DNA from: Osedax fenrisi | Taxonomy: Eukaryota > Annelida > Polychaeta > Sabellida > Siboglinidae | DNA: 64,000 nt | Direction: 5' to 3' | NCBI GenBank assembly: GCA_964019155.1 | Contig: OZ025239.1 | Location: 79,267,549-79,331,548 of the forward strand | Shown: one piece after another, positions 13,179 to 23,985 of the stretch | Layout of the letters: each line of letters begins with the position of its first letter | Numbering within the stretch: position 1 is the stretch's first letter | Made by a program: the position numbers and the translations under genes | Notes under the pieces: generated by a model | What the model was told of the DNA's origin: nothing | Seen by the model: the letters and a program-made list of their open reading frames with translations, nothing else | The model's database searches: none

Positions 13179-13791
13179 TATATATAGTGTGTTATGCTAT
13201 GTTAGCAAAACTATGCTCTTAATTCTTCTAGGCTATCATAAAACTGTGAACATCATTATTATAATGGTAATAATGATAACAGGTGACCACAATAGAAAAG
13301 ATTAAAGTATTATTTTGAAGCTCATAAGAAGTGATAATACTTAGAGTATCTGTATTTATATTTATTTGATTATAAACAATAATAAAAAAAACTCCTATTA
13401 AATTATTCTAATTATCATTATATAGTATATATATATAGTTATAAAGATATATAAAACCGCGTTCACATTAAACAATATAGCCCAATATTGAGACATATTT
13501 TTATAGCCAAATAGCGGCTGTTACACATCATTTTTTTCAAATTATTATAATTTGCTTTAAATTACTTGACGATTACTTACTCGAATTTGATAATTGTTCA
13601 AAAAGGAATAATTTAAATCAGCCGATATCTACGTGAACGCTGCTTTCGACACGCTCATAAATATATATATATATATCGTATAATAATATTTATTATATAT
13701 TAAAAGTTATCGTTGTTGTCGTTAATAATAAAACAATGTATATACGATAGTCGGGTTCTTATATCGGTGCTATCGCCGCAGCCGTACTCAC

Positions 13792-14014
13792 CGTAAGAAG
13801 TTAGCGATGCACTGCTGGCCGTCTATGCGGACGCGGAGATAGCTGTCCAAGCCGAGCCGTACCGCCCTTCCGTTAACGCCCGGCGCGGTGGTCTCCGGTG
13901 AACCGCGACGCCTGGGCTCGGCGCCGCTCATAGCCGGGTAAGAGTAACTGATCGCTGCGGTCTCGGAACTCAGCAATCGGACCATGGTAGCGGTCACTCC
14001 TCGGACTCTACGGT
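13792..14014 (-). CDS. E57: start of LamG D
   Basis: Encodes an Arg/Ser/Pro-rich linker followed by GVNGRAVRLGLDSYLRVRI and C.ANF, the typical opening of a LamG/ConA-like domain. The acceptor has a good pyrimidine tract (CCCTCTCCACCAG). The donor GTGAGT is the only one of that form in the gene. Enters in phase 1 and leaves in phase 2, matching both neighbours. Confidence 0.88.
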
Positions 14015-14953
14015 CTGGTGGAGAGGGACGGCGGGTCATCGGGAGTATTGCGGGCCATAGCGCGGTGATCTCAATTGATTTCAATGATTATTTATAAACG
14101 GTAGAATTTTGCGTCGCGCACGAAATCACCGAAACGAGTTAAAACAAAATCACTGGTTACCTTGTGACTACTTGTTATATGGAAACAATACTATTGATGT
14201 GTTGACGTAGAAGGCAGATATAAGTATGATCTTTATTCAACGACTTATCGAACGTATAGGCACTCTTATTGTTAGGTAGTTTTTTTTAAATAATCTATTC
14301 ACACTTATAATTATTAATTATTATAAATTATAATAGACTATTAAAGTGGACGTATTAAAGTTGATTAAGAGTATACAAATTATATTTGAAAATATTGTTT
14401 TAAATATACTATGTGTACTCTTGTGTCGAATGTTAACTTGTGAAAATATAAATATTAATATATATAAATAATGAAATAAATATAAAATGAGAAATAAATG
14501 ATTGTGTTGTTGTAATATTGTACACTTTATAACAGACAAGAGGAGGGTGCTACATTATTGATTATATACTTAAATATCGATTAACTTTCAACTTGAATTG
14601 TAAAAGGGATAATCATTTTGTACAATTACAATATTTTTTATAAGGTGCATTAATATTACATATTTGCATATTTGTAAGACAAAAATAAGTTTTTTATATA
14701 TTTTTGTATATTTCTACATATTTAAGGATATTTATAAATATATAAATTAAAAAAAATGAAATAGATGAATATGAAATATTATATCATCAATATAATATCA
14801 TATTTGTTATTGGTAAAAATACAAATAAATTAATAATGTAATAATAAAAGAGTTAAAATCATTTTTAAATATATATTTTCCTATATATTACATATAAAAG
14901 TATAATTGTCAAATTAATGATATGTGATTATTACTAATACTACAACTACATAG

Positions 14954-15007
<54 letters not shown>

Positions 15008-15245
15008 TAGCTAAGTACCATAGCTATCGTATATTTGAGTGACACATCAGTGCTATTAACATAAATTGATATTGATGGCAACAACATTAAATATGCAGCT
15101 ATAGCTTACTGTGAAGCCCCTTAGGAGGGAATAACATATTACTATTATAACACTAGAAACCCAACGGAAAACAAACTATTATTAATAAAATATTATTCTA
15201 ATAAATATGATTATTATGATTATTAAGATTCATCGCGATACCAAC
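14015..15245. other. Intron between E56 and E57
   Basis: AT-rich intron without a recognisable gene. It contains a (CA)n microsatellite at about 14956-15002 and one copy of the dispersed GTGAAGCCC...TTAGGAGG repeat listed separately. Confidence 0.7.
15111..15230 (+). repeat. Dispersed short repeat copy 1 (GAAGCCC..TTAGGAGG family)
   Basis: Starts GTGAAGCCCCTTAGGAGGGA and ends in TTCTAATAAATATGATTATT followed by ATT-rich sequence. Related copies, all in the same orientation, lie near 16.9, 22.2 and 38.3 kb. A conserved body with a simple ATT-type tail looks like a retroposon 3' end. The class is not identified. Confidence 0.6.
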
Positions 15246-15404
15246 ATAAACTGAAGAAGCCGGTGGATAAAAGTTGCTGAGCCGAGGCCGAGTAGATGTT
15301 CAGGTATTCTATCTGCATCGGTGTGAACGTGGCGTCGCGCGAGTTACCTCTGCAGAAGGCGATCTGTGATTCGCCGACCAGTTTGCCTTTCAGGGCGTGT
15401 TTTC
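15246..15404 (-). CDS. E56: C-terminal exon of LamG C
   Basis: Reads KGKLVGESQIAFCRGNS then TPMQIEYLNIYSASAQQLL, the final strands and short helix that close a LamG-like jellyroll (compare GRLRLGGG...ACLQVHSSVLS in LamG A). Enters and leaves in phase 1. The donor is GTTGGT. Confidence 0.85.
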
Positions 15405-15662
15405 CTATTCGGCGAGAGAGAGAGCGACTCGATTATTAATCGATGATTTACTTAACGTAACGATGTTTCTTGTGTATTCTTATGATAACGAATACGATTA
15501 GTATGTAGTTCATCTGGCGTATATATTTATATATATATAATATATATTATGTATACGTAATACGTATATAACGAATTCGATGAATATGAATTATTATATT
15601 CTATGAATTATACTTGCAATAACAACATACGTATATATATATATATATATTGTTATATGTTT

Positions 15663-15730
15663 GGCTTCGAAGGGACATTAGAGCCATATATGGTTATAAG
15701 TGAAAACTTCATCTAAGTTACCGGATGGGA
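15663..15730 (-). repeat. Short dispersed repeat, copy in inverse orientation to 29.2 kb
   Basis: About 68 bp beginning GGCTTCGAAGGGACATTAGA and ending CATCTAAGTTACCGGATGGG. Its reverse complement is found at 29210-29274 with only a few differences. Both copies sit beside (TA)n. Class unknown. Confidence 0.7.
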
Positions 15731-15829
15731 TGGAAGGACTCCATACTCAAAATAACAATAACAATATAAATAACAATACACGTACGTGAAAGTGCTGCGT
15801 ATACAATAGATTACGGCGAGTGTACAAAC

Positions 15830-15992
15830 GTTTGACGGGCGCGAAGTTCCTGTCCACGAACCTGCCGTCCACGTAGACAGCGAGTCCGTTACGTAGACGC
15901 CACGAGATAGTCACGCGGGCGCTTAGCGTGATCTTTAGCGCTTCGCCGCCGAAGGAACACGTCCATACGCTGGTTCGGCTCTTCGCGATCAC
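15830..15992 (-). CDS. E55: LamG C, third exon
   Basis: Reads SVWTCSFGG then VTISWRLRNGLAVYVDGRFV, the hallmark W.(x)n.G..VYV.G strands of a LamG/ConA-like domain. Starts in phase 0, ends in phase 1 at a GTTTGT donor, and joins E56 in frame. Confidence 0.9.
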
Positions 15993-16537
15993 CTACAGCA
16001 CATTACATCTTTAATTATCGTATTTCTTTATAGTTATATAGTTTAAGTTCGTATGATCTTCGTATTGAGGTGGTATACTTGTTTAATAATATATAAAATA
16101 TATGTATATAATACATCCGTCGAACGAACATGACTGATATAAACCATCAGATTAATTCGCATAATTTATTAATATAAAATATTATTTATATAATCTTATC
16201 AGTAATTGAAAAGTTATTGGTTATTGAATTTTAGTAATATTTATATCCAACAATACATTTTATTGTATTACTATTTTTAAATAAATATAAATTAATAATA
16301 TAATAATATTAATTTCATTATGATAAATAATAAATGCATGAGTTGCACTTCAGTATAATTAGTAAGTTATTGACAGCACACGAGATATCTGCTCGTGCCA
16401 AGTGCAATACTTTTTATGATATGGGGATAGTGTATAGTATTATTTGGTAACGCATACACATACACATATACACATATACACATATATATATATATACATA
16501 TAAACACATCGACGATTAGATATTTACGTTGCCGTAC

Positions 16538-16706
16538 CCGAAACTTTCCGAGTGAATACAGCAACACGATGCCCTGACCGTTGTCTAGTAGCGCTGTTCC
16601 CCCGCTGCTCATTATCACACCGCCTTCGGTGACACCTCGCAATAGACGTATCCGCAAGTCTAGGGTAAGGCCGGCTCTACCGCATTGCGTGATGTCCTTC
16701 AGACAA
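16538..16706 (-). CDS. E54: LamG C, second exon
   Basis: Encodes C.KDITQCGRAGLTLDLRIR, then TEGGVIMSSGGT and GIVLLYSLGKFR, matching the C..G.TL......GGVI.SSGG....G..L.Y..GK core of this LamG family. The donor is read as GTACGG because this keeps phase 0 into E55; a GTAAAT ten bases downstream is the alternative but breaks the frame. Confidence 0.85.
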
Positions 16707-16763
16707 CTGATGGGGGTTAATTAGTCATGTATGCTGGTATAGCCAGTTATGATATAGACAACA

Positions 16764-16858
16764 TAGAGAGAGAGATATATATATATATATATATTGGGCT
16801 ATATAAATGTTTATATATATGTATATATATATATATATATATATTGGGCTATATATAT
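16764..16858. repeat. TA microsatellites with a duplicated TTGGGCTATATA motif
   Basis: Two (TA)n tracts, each followed by ATTGGGCTATATA, about 60 bp apart in the intron 5' of E54. A simple local duplication. Confidence 0.75.
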
Positions 16859-16894
16859 AACTGGGTAAAAATAATAGTAAAGATTTACATTTTA

Positions 16895-17003
16895 ATTTGA
16901 AGCCCTTTAGAAGTAAAAAGATATTGAATAATTTCGATTTCGATCTATATTTATTATATTATTATTAACTTAAAAAACTTCTAATAAATGATTATTATTA
17001 TAT
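16895..17003 (+). repeat. Dispersed short repeat copy 2
   Basis: TTGAAGCCCTTTAGAAG start, AT-rich body, then TTCTAATAAATGATTATTAT tail; same family as 15111-15230. Confidence 0.55.
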
Positions 17004-17087
17004 GTATATATTAAAAATATAACTATCGTAACAAAGATGTACTAAGTTTAATAAAATAGCAATTCTAAACAACATACACGTACACAC

Positions 17088-17241
17088 ACGTCGTGGAACC
17101 TGGCCAGGCGAGTATCGTTCACATTGAAGACTAGTCGTTCTCCTCGCGTTAGTTGAAGGGCGCGCGTAGAGGTTACGCCCTCTACGAAGGTCGCGGTCTC
17201 CGGTACGTCTACGCTGAATCCCTCGCCGGTTAGCTGCTTAC
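17088..17241 (-). CDS. E53: start of LamG C
   Basis: Reads KQLTGEGFSVDVPETATF, then TRALQLTRGERLVF and DTRLARFHDV, the opening strands of a LamG-like domain. Enters in phase 1. The donor GTGTGT leaves phase 2, which restores the Cys at the start of E54. A pyrimidine/C-rich tract (CCCCCGCCCCGCCCACAG) precedes it. Confidence 0.85.
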
Positions 17242-17379
17242 CTGTGGGCGGGGCGGGGGTCAAATGACGTTAATGCGCGATGATCACGCGGCGGTGTGCA
17301 ACCGATGCGTGCAACGGATTGCAAGCTTCACATGTTTTATTTAATTATAAATATATACTCGGCTAATAGGACGGCCGAG

Positions 17380-17515
17380 TTATACTGATAATTACACTAA
17401 TAGTAATACTGATATTTACACTGCAAATAACACTGATAATTATACTGATAATTACACTAATAGTAATAATGATATTTGTACTGCAAATAACACTGATAAT
17501 TACACAGATAATAAG
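17380..17515. repeat. Short AT-rich tandem repeat
   Basis: Two imperfect copies of about 60-66 bp built on GATAATTACACTAATAGTAA, GATATTT.CACTGCAAATAA. Lies just downstream of the E52 donor. Confidence 0.8.
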
Positions 17516-17547
17516 CTGTTTGATAAGCTGTTTGATAATAAGTAAAC

Positions 17548-17652
17548 CTGCGACGGTGTTGTTCCATGATATCAACGAGCTGTCGACATAGAGCTTAAAA
17601 TAGTGAACTTCTGTCTCGTCATAGTTTCCCTCTTCCACAATAGATTTGATAT
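17548..17652 (-). CDS. E52: end of beta-sandwich region
   Basis: Reads IKSIVEEGNYDETEVHYFKL then ISWNNTVA. It is a symmetric phase 1-1 exon of 105 bases. I recognise no named domain; alternating hydrophobic residues suggest beta strands. The acceptor (GCACTAAAG) is weak, so the start is less certain. Confidence 0.7.
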
Positions 17653-18092
17653 CTTTAGTGCAATAGCCGAGGTTATTAATATATGGCAGCCTTCGGTATT
17701 ATATAAATGTCGGTAAATCACAATATATATATATGTTACGAATAATATACGAGCTAAACTCGATGTTTCTTTAAGATTTTAATTAATATTAATAAATTTA
17801 ACTAATAAGATTAACTAATATTAGCATTCATGTAAAACACAGGATAACTACCGTTGCGAACGTATAATTGATCGTTATAATAACGTATTTAAAAAAAGTT
17901 ATTTTTATCGCATCAATAAAATAAGTAGAAATTCGTAGTCGTAATTTATAGAAGATATACAACGCATCTATACATAACTTTAGTTATAGTAGAATTACAA
18001 TAGGTACGGGCAGATCGCGGAATATTAATCGTGTATCGCGAATAGCATGATCACTAAGGGTGCGATGGTAGTAGCGATACAGACGGACAGTA

Positions 18093-19106
18093 AGAGTGAT
18101 GATAGAATAGGTGTTCATGATGGATATTGTTGCAACATCATAAGCGGGTACCTATTGGTATGTATATCATAATACTTTTTATTTTTTTTAATTTGGATGG
18201 TTAAAAAAAAATCGGAACGGGGTCAAAAATTAGCATGGGAAAAGATAGGGAAATTAGCATTAAATTACATAAATGTGTATTTTCCATAGAAATAATAAGG
18301 ATACAGGTATAATATTTTGAGGATGTATGTAATATATGTAGTTTATACGAAATATATGATTAGATTATTTAAAAACAAAATTTCTAGGATTTTTTTTTCA
18401 TTTCTGTGAAATTTTCAAAAAAAAAATATAAAGGTACCCTCATTTTTTTTTCAATAATATTTTTTTCTAATAAATTAATAAATATTATAAAAACATGTTT
18501 ATTTATAATTTTATAAAGATATATTTATTTAAAAATATAAATTCTATGAAATATCATAGATTGTAATAAAAAATTCATGTAAAATATGAACAAATTTGTC
18601 GATATCATATTGCACCAAATTTTTTTTTTTTTTTTTTTATACATAATCAATATTAATCTCAATTAGTAGCTCTATAGTAAGCTAATAAATTTTTTTTTTT
18701 TCATTAATAGATTACTTCAATTTTTATAACTTAATGTGAGTTAATTTTAAATAAAAAAATATTTTCAATAATTATATAAATAATCAGTAAAAAAATATCA
18801 TAGAATATTTTTTTAAATAATCTAATGATAGAATTCATATAAACTAAATATATTAAAATCGTTCTAAAAATATAATGTATGTATATCAATTATTTCTATG
18901 GAAAATAAACATTTATGTAATGTAAGGCTAATTTCCCTATCTTTTCCCATGTAAATTTTTGACACCTTTTATTTTGACACCAGATTTGTGGGTAATAAAC
19001 CTAAAAATTAAAAAATTAAAAATGTATTATGATATACACACCCATAGGTACCCGCTTATTAAATTTCAATAATATCCACAATGGAAACATTATGTTTCAT
19101 CACTCT
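18093..19106. mobile_element. MITE-like element with long inverted repeats and TA flanks
   Basis: Both ends read AGAGTGATGA inwards and are flanked by TA. The arms (about 18093-18330 and 18880-19106) share GCGGGTACCTATTGG/GGG, GTATATCATAATAC, CATGGGAAAAGATAGGGAAA and TTTTCCATAGAAATAAT. The 1,014-bp element has an AT-rich interior with no transposase. The TA target and terminal repeats fit a non-autonomous Tc1/mariner-type element (class known, assignment inferred). It sits in the 1.7-kb intron between E51 and E52. Confidence 0.8.
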
Positions 19107-19375
19107 TAATGCGAGTCATTCGAGCGTAATTTATTTTCATAATTCATGAGTTATACATTTTTTATACGTTTTTTAAAATAGGTAGCGATTTTGTAATTTT
19201 GAACAAAAACAAAAAAACTAAATTAGATATTTAATATAATCACAATATCTATTAAATACACGCTGTGCCAACTGAATAAAAAAATTATCATCACCCCTAA
19301 CGGACAGTGGACAGTGGTCAGTTGTACATTGCGTAGTACATCCGTCTGTCCTCGCTACACACCGCACACCCTAAC

Positions 19376-19534
19376 AAGCGTACGCAACGTCTCGCCTAAG
19401 TAGAGCGGGTGCGGACGAACCGAAGCAGACTTCGACGGAATATTGCCTGAAGTAAACAGTGGAGTTCAGCGACTTAACGGTGAGGTTGTTGTCGGCGAGG
19501 AGACCGTTAGTAATCAACGGATCGGGTGACTCAC
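19376..19534 (-). CDS. E51: beta-sandwich region
   Basis: Reads ESPDPLITNGLLADNNLTVK then VYFRQYSVEVCFGSS. A symmetric phase 1-1 exon with an N-glycosylation sequon (NNLT). Donor GTTAGG. No named domain recognised. Confidence 0.8.
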
Positions 19535-19585
19535 CTAAAGGTGTGGTAGTCGTAGGGTATTAGCGAATGTACGGCCATGTAGTGA

Positions 19586-19875
19586 ATGTATCTCTCTCAA
19601 TCCTCTAACTCTTCCTTTTTCCTCTCCCACTACATATCCATCCCCTCTCATCTCCCTCTCCCAATCTCCCGTTCTATCTCACTCTCTTATTCGCACTACA
19701 TATCCATCCCCTCTCATCTCCCTCTCCCTATCTCCCTCTCCCTATCTCCCTTATCTCTCACTCCTTTTCTCTCTCACTCTCTTATTCGCACTACATATCC
19801 ATCCCCTCTCATCTCCTTCTTTCTCTCTCCCTGCCTCCTCTATATCTATCCTTCTCCCCTATCGCCACCAGCAAC
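19586..19875. repeat. Pyrimidine-rich minisatellite
   Basis: CTCTCTCCCTATCTCC-type units with interspersed CACTACATATCCATCCCC blocks on the plus strand. In the transcript it is purine-rich and starts a few bases after the E50 donor. Confidence 0.9.
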
Positions 19876-19882
19876 ACCGAAC

Positions 19883-20000
19883 CGGTCATCGTGAGGACGT
19901 TGTGGTCATCCGATAGCCTGTGTCCGATAGCGTCAGTGTCCGAGTACCAGCCGAGGTAGTCACCTGATCTCGCCTCCAGAGAAACCGCCGACGTGTCAAA
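19883..20000 (-). CDS. E50: beta-sandwich region with GDYLGWY motif
   Basis: Reads DTSAVSLEARSGDYLGWYSD then HRLSDDHNVLTMT. The GD..GWY motif is one I recall from a beta-sandwich domain in many invertebrate extracellular proteins (usually written GDVIGWY), so E49-E50 may be that domain; the assignment is tentative. Phase 0 to phase 1. Confidence 0.82.
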
Positions 20001-20205
20001 CTATCGCGGGGGCCGGGCAGCAATTATAACTCTCTTGTACAAGAACACAAGTAGTTATATATATATATATATTGTTATAAATAATTTATTTTAGAGAAAA
20101 CGGTATTTATTAAAGCTATGAAATAAATATATCTTTGTATATATGTAGACATATACACACACACACACACACACACCTACATACATATACACGCTTATAT
20201 ATAAC

Positions 20206-20450
20206 CTTGGTCCATCCGACTTTATCGACAAGTGAGGTTCTATAGTAGGCGACCACTGCGAAGTGAGCTCCGGTAAGCAATCCGATTGGTCGAAGTACTA
20301 CGAACGTTACGCGAACGTTCGTCCGTACGATATGCGCAGACACGCTGAGTATCTTGAGGTCGTGGGGTAGACGAAGGTCGAACGGGACGGTTAGAGATGC
20401 GGGGGTCGCGTCGTTGGTTCTTAAACCCTCGGTGAATGTAGAACCGATGC
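20206..20450 (-). CDS. E49: first exon after the lectin domain, beta-sandwich region
   Basis: Reads PFDLRLPHDLKILSVSAHIV, VTFVVLRPIG and HFAVVAYYRTSL. Strong alternation of hydrophobic residues suggests a jellyroll that continues into E50. Enters in phase 1 after the lectin exon and leaves in phase 0 at a GTTATA donor. An (AC)n microsatellite follows at 20157-20176. Confidence 0.85.
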
Positions 20451-20750
20451 CTGTGTTAATGTGATATGCAACAATAGGTTGTATGTTATACTTAAGGCCA
20501 TATTTTGCAAATATTTAATATTTAGATCAATAAAATCGTTTAGATAGTTTTAACTTTCGTTATATTTCATGTGTACGCGACGTCGTATGATTATATTTAA
20601 ATAGATTGTTAAGCTAAATAACAAACGCAACGGAAATAAATATATAATCGTTTAATAGATGACGTTCATTAATTAAAATGATGATATCATTCACTGATTA
20701 CAGCTGAAATGGATTGAATAAAGGTAGTACAAATAAACGGTTAAACTAAC

Positions 20751-20858
20751 TGTGCTGGCATTTGACGGGCGACGAACAAATCACTCCGGTCCTATAGGAA
20801 CACAGCGAACTTTGCCATTTGAACTTGCCACCGTGGGATATCGTGGTACATGTCCTTT
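20751..20858 (-). CDS. E48: C-type lectin domain, last exon
   Basis: Reads RTCTTISHGGKFKWQSSLCS then GVICSSPVKC. The C...........W....C......(I/F)C pattern is the C-terminal half of a C-type lectin fold with its conserved disulphides. I see no WND motif and no clear calcium-sugar ligand set, so sugar binding is not assured. Phase 1-1, GTTAGT donor. Confidence 0.88.
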
Positions 20859-21338
20859 CTGTTGAACATAAGCGTAAGCAGGTGTTGGTTTACTTCTTTA
20901 ATGTAATCGTATCACTCGCGATAGTAACTATTTCTCTTATGTATTAGGCACAGTAAGAGATGGTAACTATTTCTCTATTAGGTACCGTAAGATATGGTAA
21001 CTCGTGCTAATATAAACTTTTATCATTCTCATCAACGTCATTATTAGTATTGCAGATAGAATTTGAAATAAGAATAATTTATTTCTTATAACGACGGTTA
21101 TAATGAAAATTGTATACATCAACACACATTATTATTGAATTATTGGTTATGTTATATGATGTACTTCAGAAATCTATATTTTGTATAGATTTACCTTAGC
21201 ATTAATTTATGGGGCATTACTTTAGGGATCATTACCTTAAAGGGGTATTACCTCAGGAGGCCATATCTCAGGGGCGTTAGTTAAGGGGGTGTTATCTTAG
21301 GGAGGTGTTAATAGTAATATACTAATGTGTAAACAAAC

Positions 21339-21431
21339 CAGATATATCGGTAGGTTCATCATCTGACCAATCAGTGTACGACACAGGAGATTTGTTCGTC
21401 CAATAACTTTTAGATGGAGTCCGCACTAAAC
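21339..21431 (-). CDS. E47: C-type lectin domain, middle exon
   Basis: Reads VRTPSKSYWTNKSPVSYTDW then SDDEPTDIS. This is the W...(S/P)V.YT.W....P loop of the lectin fold. The acceptor is taken after CTTCCTAG so that the join with E46 reads FYIGLVRT, which matches the family. Phase 1-1. An EP dipeptide stands where the EPN/QPD calcium motif would be, but the N/D is missing (EPT). Confidence 0.88.
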
Positions 21432-21864
21432 CTAGGAAGGGAGGGTGAATGTCATTAACCTATTGCACACATAGATATCATCAATGGCCACTATTTAAAC
21501 TTATACCTAGCAAGATGGTGAGCAATACTTATTATTAGAGAGTATTTTACTTGTGTGATAGATAGGTGAATAGTGGTGATAGATAGGTGTACAGAGGTAA
21601 TAAATGGAAGTGATTTATTTTAATTTCGTATTATTATTACTTCATTTCAATAATGTACGCGATATGGTTAGTGAATATTTCAATTTTAAACTTTCGACGA
21701 TATATCCGCTTAAATAAAAATCAATCAATTATTATGATTATTAAATACGTAAATTAATATCCATACAATAAATATATTTAACAAATATATTCGTTTAATT
21801 AAATCAATCGAATCGTGATTAGAATTTACGTCGTTAACTAGACACGCGCGGAAGGTTGCCGAAC

Positions 21865-22071
21865 CGATATAGAACTCGCTACGTGCGGACAGTCTGTAGA
21901 CTTTACGCAGGAGCTGTTTCACGAAGGCGGCTTGCTGCGGCGTTTCCACGGAGACGAGCTGTCGACCAATGGAAGCGCAGTAGGAGGCAGCCGCTTCGAA
22001 GTTATGTTCCTCGTCTGAGACGTGGTAACACATGCGATCGTGATACGTTGACACGGCGTCACAGGATCTCT
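21865..22071 (-). CDS. E46: C-type lectin domain, first exon
   Basis: Reads STYHDRMCYHVSDEEHNFEA, ASYCASIGRQLVSVETPQQA and FVKQLL...FYIG: the CY......F..A...C...G..L.S.E....FV and (F/Y)IG signatures of the C-type lectin N-terminal half. Enters and leaves in phase 1, so the three lectin exons form a phase 1-1 cassette that could be shuffled as a unit. Confidence 0.95.
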
Positions 22072-22079
22072 CTGTAATG

Positions 22080-22139
22080 TACGAGTGTGTGTAATGTACA
22101 TGTGTGTAATGTACGAGTGTGTGTAATGTACGTGTGGAT
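22080..22139. repeat. Short GTGTAATGTACGAGT repeat
   Basis: Three imperfect copies of a 19-22 bp GTGTGTAATGTAC unit immediately before the E46 acceptor. Confidence 0.7.
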
Positions 22140-22188
22140 TATTAATGGTCACTTTGCGTGACGACTATGGCAAATATTTCATATTATT

Positions 22189-22262
22189 GTGAAGCCCTTT
22201 AGGAGGAACTAAACAACTAAAGAAAAGAGAAAACAACAATTTTTCTAATAAATCATTATAAT
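22189..22262 (+). repeat. Dispersed short repeat copy 3
   Basis: GTGAAGCCCTTTAGGAGGAA start, AATTTTTCTAATAAATCATT tail; the cleanest copy of the family also seen at 15.1, 16.9 and 38.3 kb. Confidence 0.65.
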
Positions 22263-22483
22263 TATTAAAAGATTTATTCATGAGAGTTTACACTATATAT
22301 TCAATTCAATAAATAATGATTTAATATATGATATACTATATAAAATAAATAGATAATTTTTCGCTATTACGAAAAATGTATTAAAATTAAAATCTATTGC
22401 AGAATACATAGTTTTTATAAGCCGATATTTCATAATAAACATTTATATTATATTATATATATATTATATGTACGGCTATTAAC

Positions 22484-22595
22484 TTTTCTCGGTAATCTTC
22501 AAATATTCTTTCGTGCTGGTATAGAAAAATTTCATGTTTCCAATTTCGAAATGGAACGTTTCTGAATTGTCTTCTCCTCCGATAATGAAGTTATT
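22484..22595 (-). CDS. E45: C-terminal exon of LamG B
   Basis: Reads NNFIIGGEDNSETFHFEIGN then KEYLKITEK. Corresponds to the (L/I)IGGG...FKG..(A/F).. end of a LamG domain. Enters in phase 0 and leaves in phase 1, matching E46. More AT-rich in codon use than its neighbours. Confidence 0.85.
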
Positions 22596-22960
22596 CTGGC
22601 GAATATTAAATTTATATAAAACAATCGTGCTACTGTTAGTAAGATGAATACTATCAACCAAAGAGAGGACTTATGAATATGATTGGAAATTTTAATGTCA
22701 CGATTATAACAATCATTACGCATTATAAAAAAAGTTTTTAATTTAAAAATGAAGATAACAACTACGTGTTTTTGTTCAATCACCGACAAACTTACATCAT
22801 GATATCACAACTAAAACAGATTGCCTATTATCATAGTAAGATAACAACAATTGATTAGATCGGATCAGATAGTTCATTGGACTGCACTAAGGTTCATTAA
22901 GGTACATTAAGAAGGTACAATAAGAAGGTACACTAAGAAAGTGCACTAAGTTACACTAAC

Positions 22961-23143
22961 GTTAACGGTATTGAAAGAGACACCGACGCTACTGGAGTGT
23001 TTAGCGAAGGCAGCTACCACCCCTTCGATGATGATACTGATACCATCCTCTCGATGCCAGCTTAGCGCCACGTCTACGGGTGTCGACGTGGACAGACGGA
23101 CTACGCTGCAGACCCATTCTTTGGAGGCATGACGGAACAGCAA
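22961..23143 (-). CDS. E44: LamG B, middle exon
   Basis: Reads KEWVCSVVRLSTSTPVDVAL, SWHREDGISIIIEGVVA and GVSFNTVN. This is the W.......W...DG..I.I.G core of the domain. Exactly 61 codons, phase 0-0, GTTAGT donor. A pyrimidine-rich tract (purine-rich on plus, about 23150-23190) lies just before its acceptor. Confidence 0.9.
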
Positions 23144-23327
23144 CTAAACCGCGGGGGAGAGGAGGAGAAGGAGGTGGTGAGGGGAGGGTTAGATATAGTC
23201 GTGCGAATAGATGATACAGTGATAAGAACACAAGGATACCTCTCTGATTAGATAATCATATCATCGGATAAAAATGTAATTAGATGGCGATGTTGGCGAT
23301 GTTAGTATGATTAACTCCGCTACTAAC

Positions 23328-23563
23328 ATGTAAACGTCCGTACCGATAGCTAAGTTTGAAGTAGTGCGACTGCATGATAACTCCGCCCTCGAGCGAAGAT
23401 GAACGAATGCGAAGCTTGGTCGCTATGACGATACCCGATTGACAGTCGTCCAACGAGTAAAGGCAACTGGCACCGATTGCGCTCGGTTCCAAGGTTAAGC
23501 TTCGACCTTGACCGCGAAACCAGAAGAAATATCCCAACGAATGCGACGTGAACAATTCGCCGT
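23328..23563 (-). CDS. E43: start of LamG B
   Basis: Reads FFWFRGQGRSLTLEPSAIGA, CLYSLDDCQSGIVIATKLRI and SLEGGVIMQSHYFKLSYRYG, combining the opening strands and the C..LDDC.SG...........GGVI core in one exon. Enters in phase 1 from E42 and leaves in phase 0 at GTTAGT. Confidence 0.92.
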
Positions 23564-23580
23564 CTGCGGAATGACGAGAT

Positions 23581-23985
23581 GAAATTAACTAGATGAAATG
23601 AATGAGGTGAAATTAACTAGATGAAATTAACTAGATGAAATTAACTAGATGAAATTAACTAGATGAAATTAACTAGATGAAATTAACTAGATGAAATTAA
23701 CTAGATGAAATTAACTACATGAAATTAACTAGATGAAATTAACTAGATGAAATTAACTAGATGAAATTAACGAGATGAAATTAACTAGATGAAATGAATG
23801 AGGTGAAATTAACGAGATGAAATTAACTAGATGAAATTAATGAGGTGAAATTAACTAGATGAAATTAACTAGATGAAATTAATGAGGTGAAATTAATGAG
23901 GTGAAATTAACTAGATGAAAACAACTAGATGAAATTAATGAGGTGAAATTAACAAAATGAAATTAACTAGATGAAATGAATGCAA
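23581..23985. repeat. 14-bp minisatellite GATGAAATTAACTA
   Basis: About 27 copies of GATGAAATTAACTA with variants GATGAAATGAATGA and GGTGAAATTAATGA. Lies in the intron just 5' of the E43 acceptor. Confidence 0.95.

Noticed and set aside
18040..18125. Hydrophobic stretch LLLSVCIATTIAPLVIMLF with a stop, like a terminal membrane segment
   Set aside because: No acceptor precedes it in frame, it overlaps the left end of the MITE-like element, and E51 and E52 join in frame across it.
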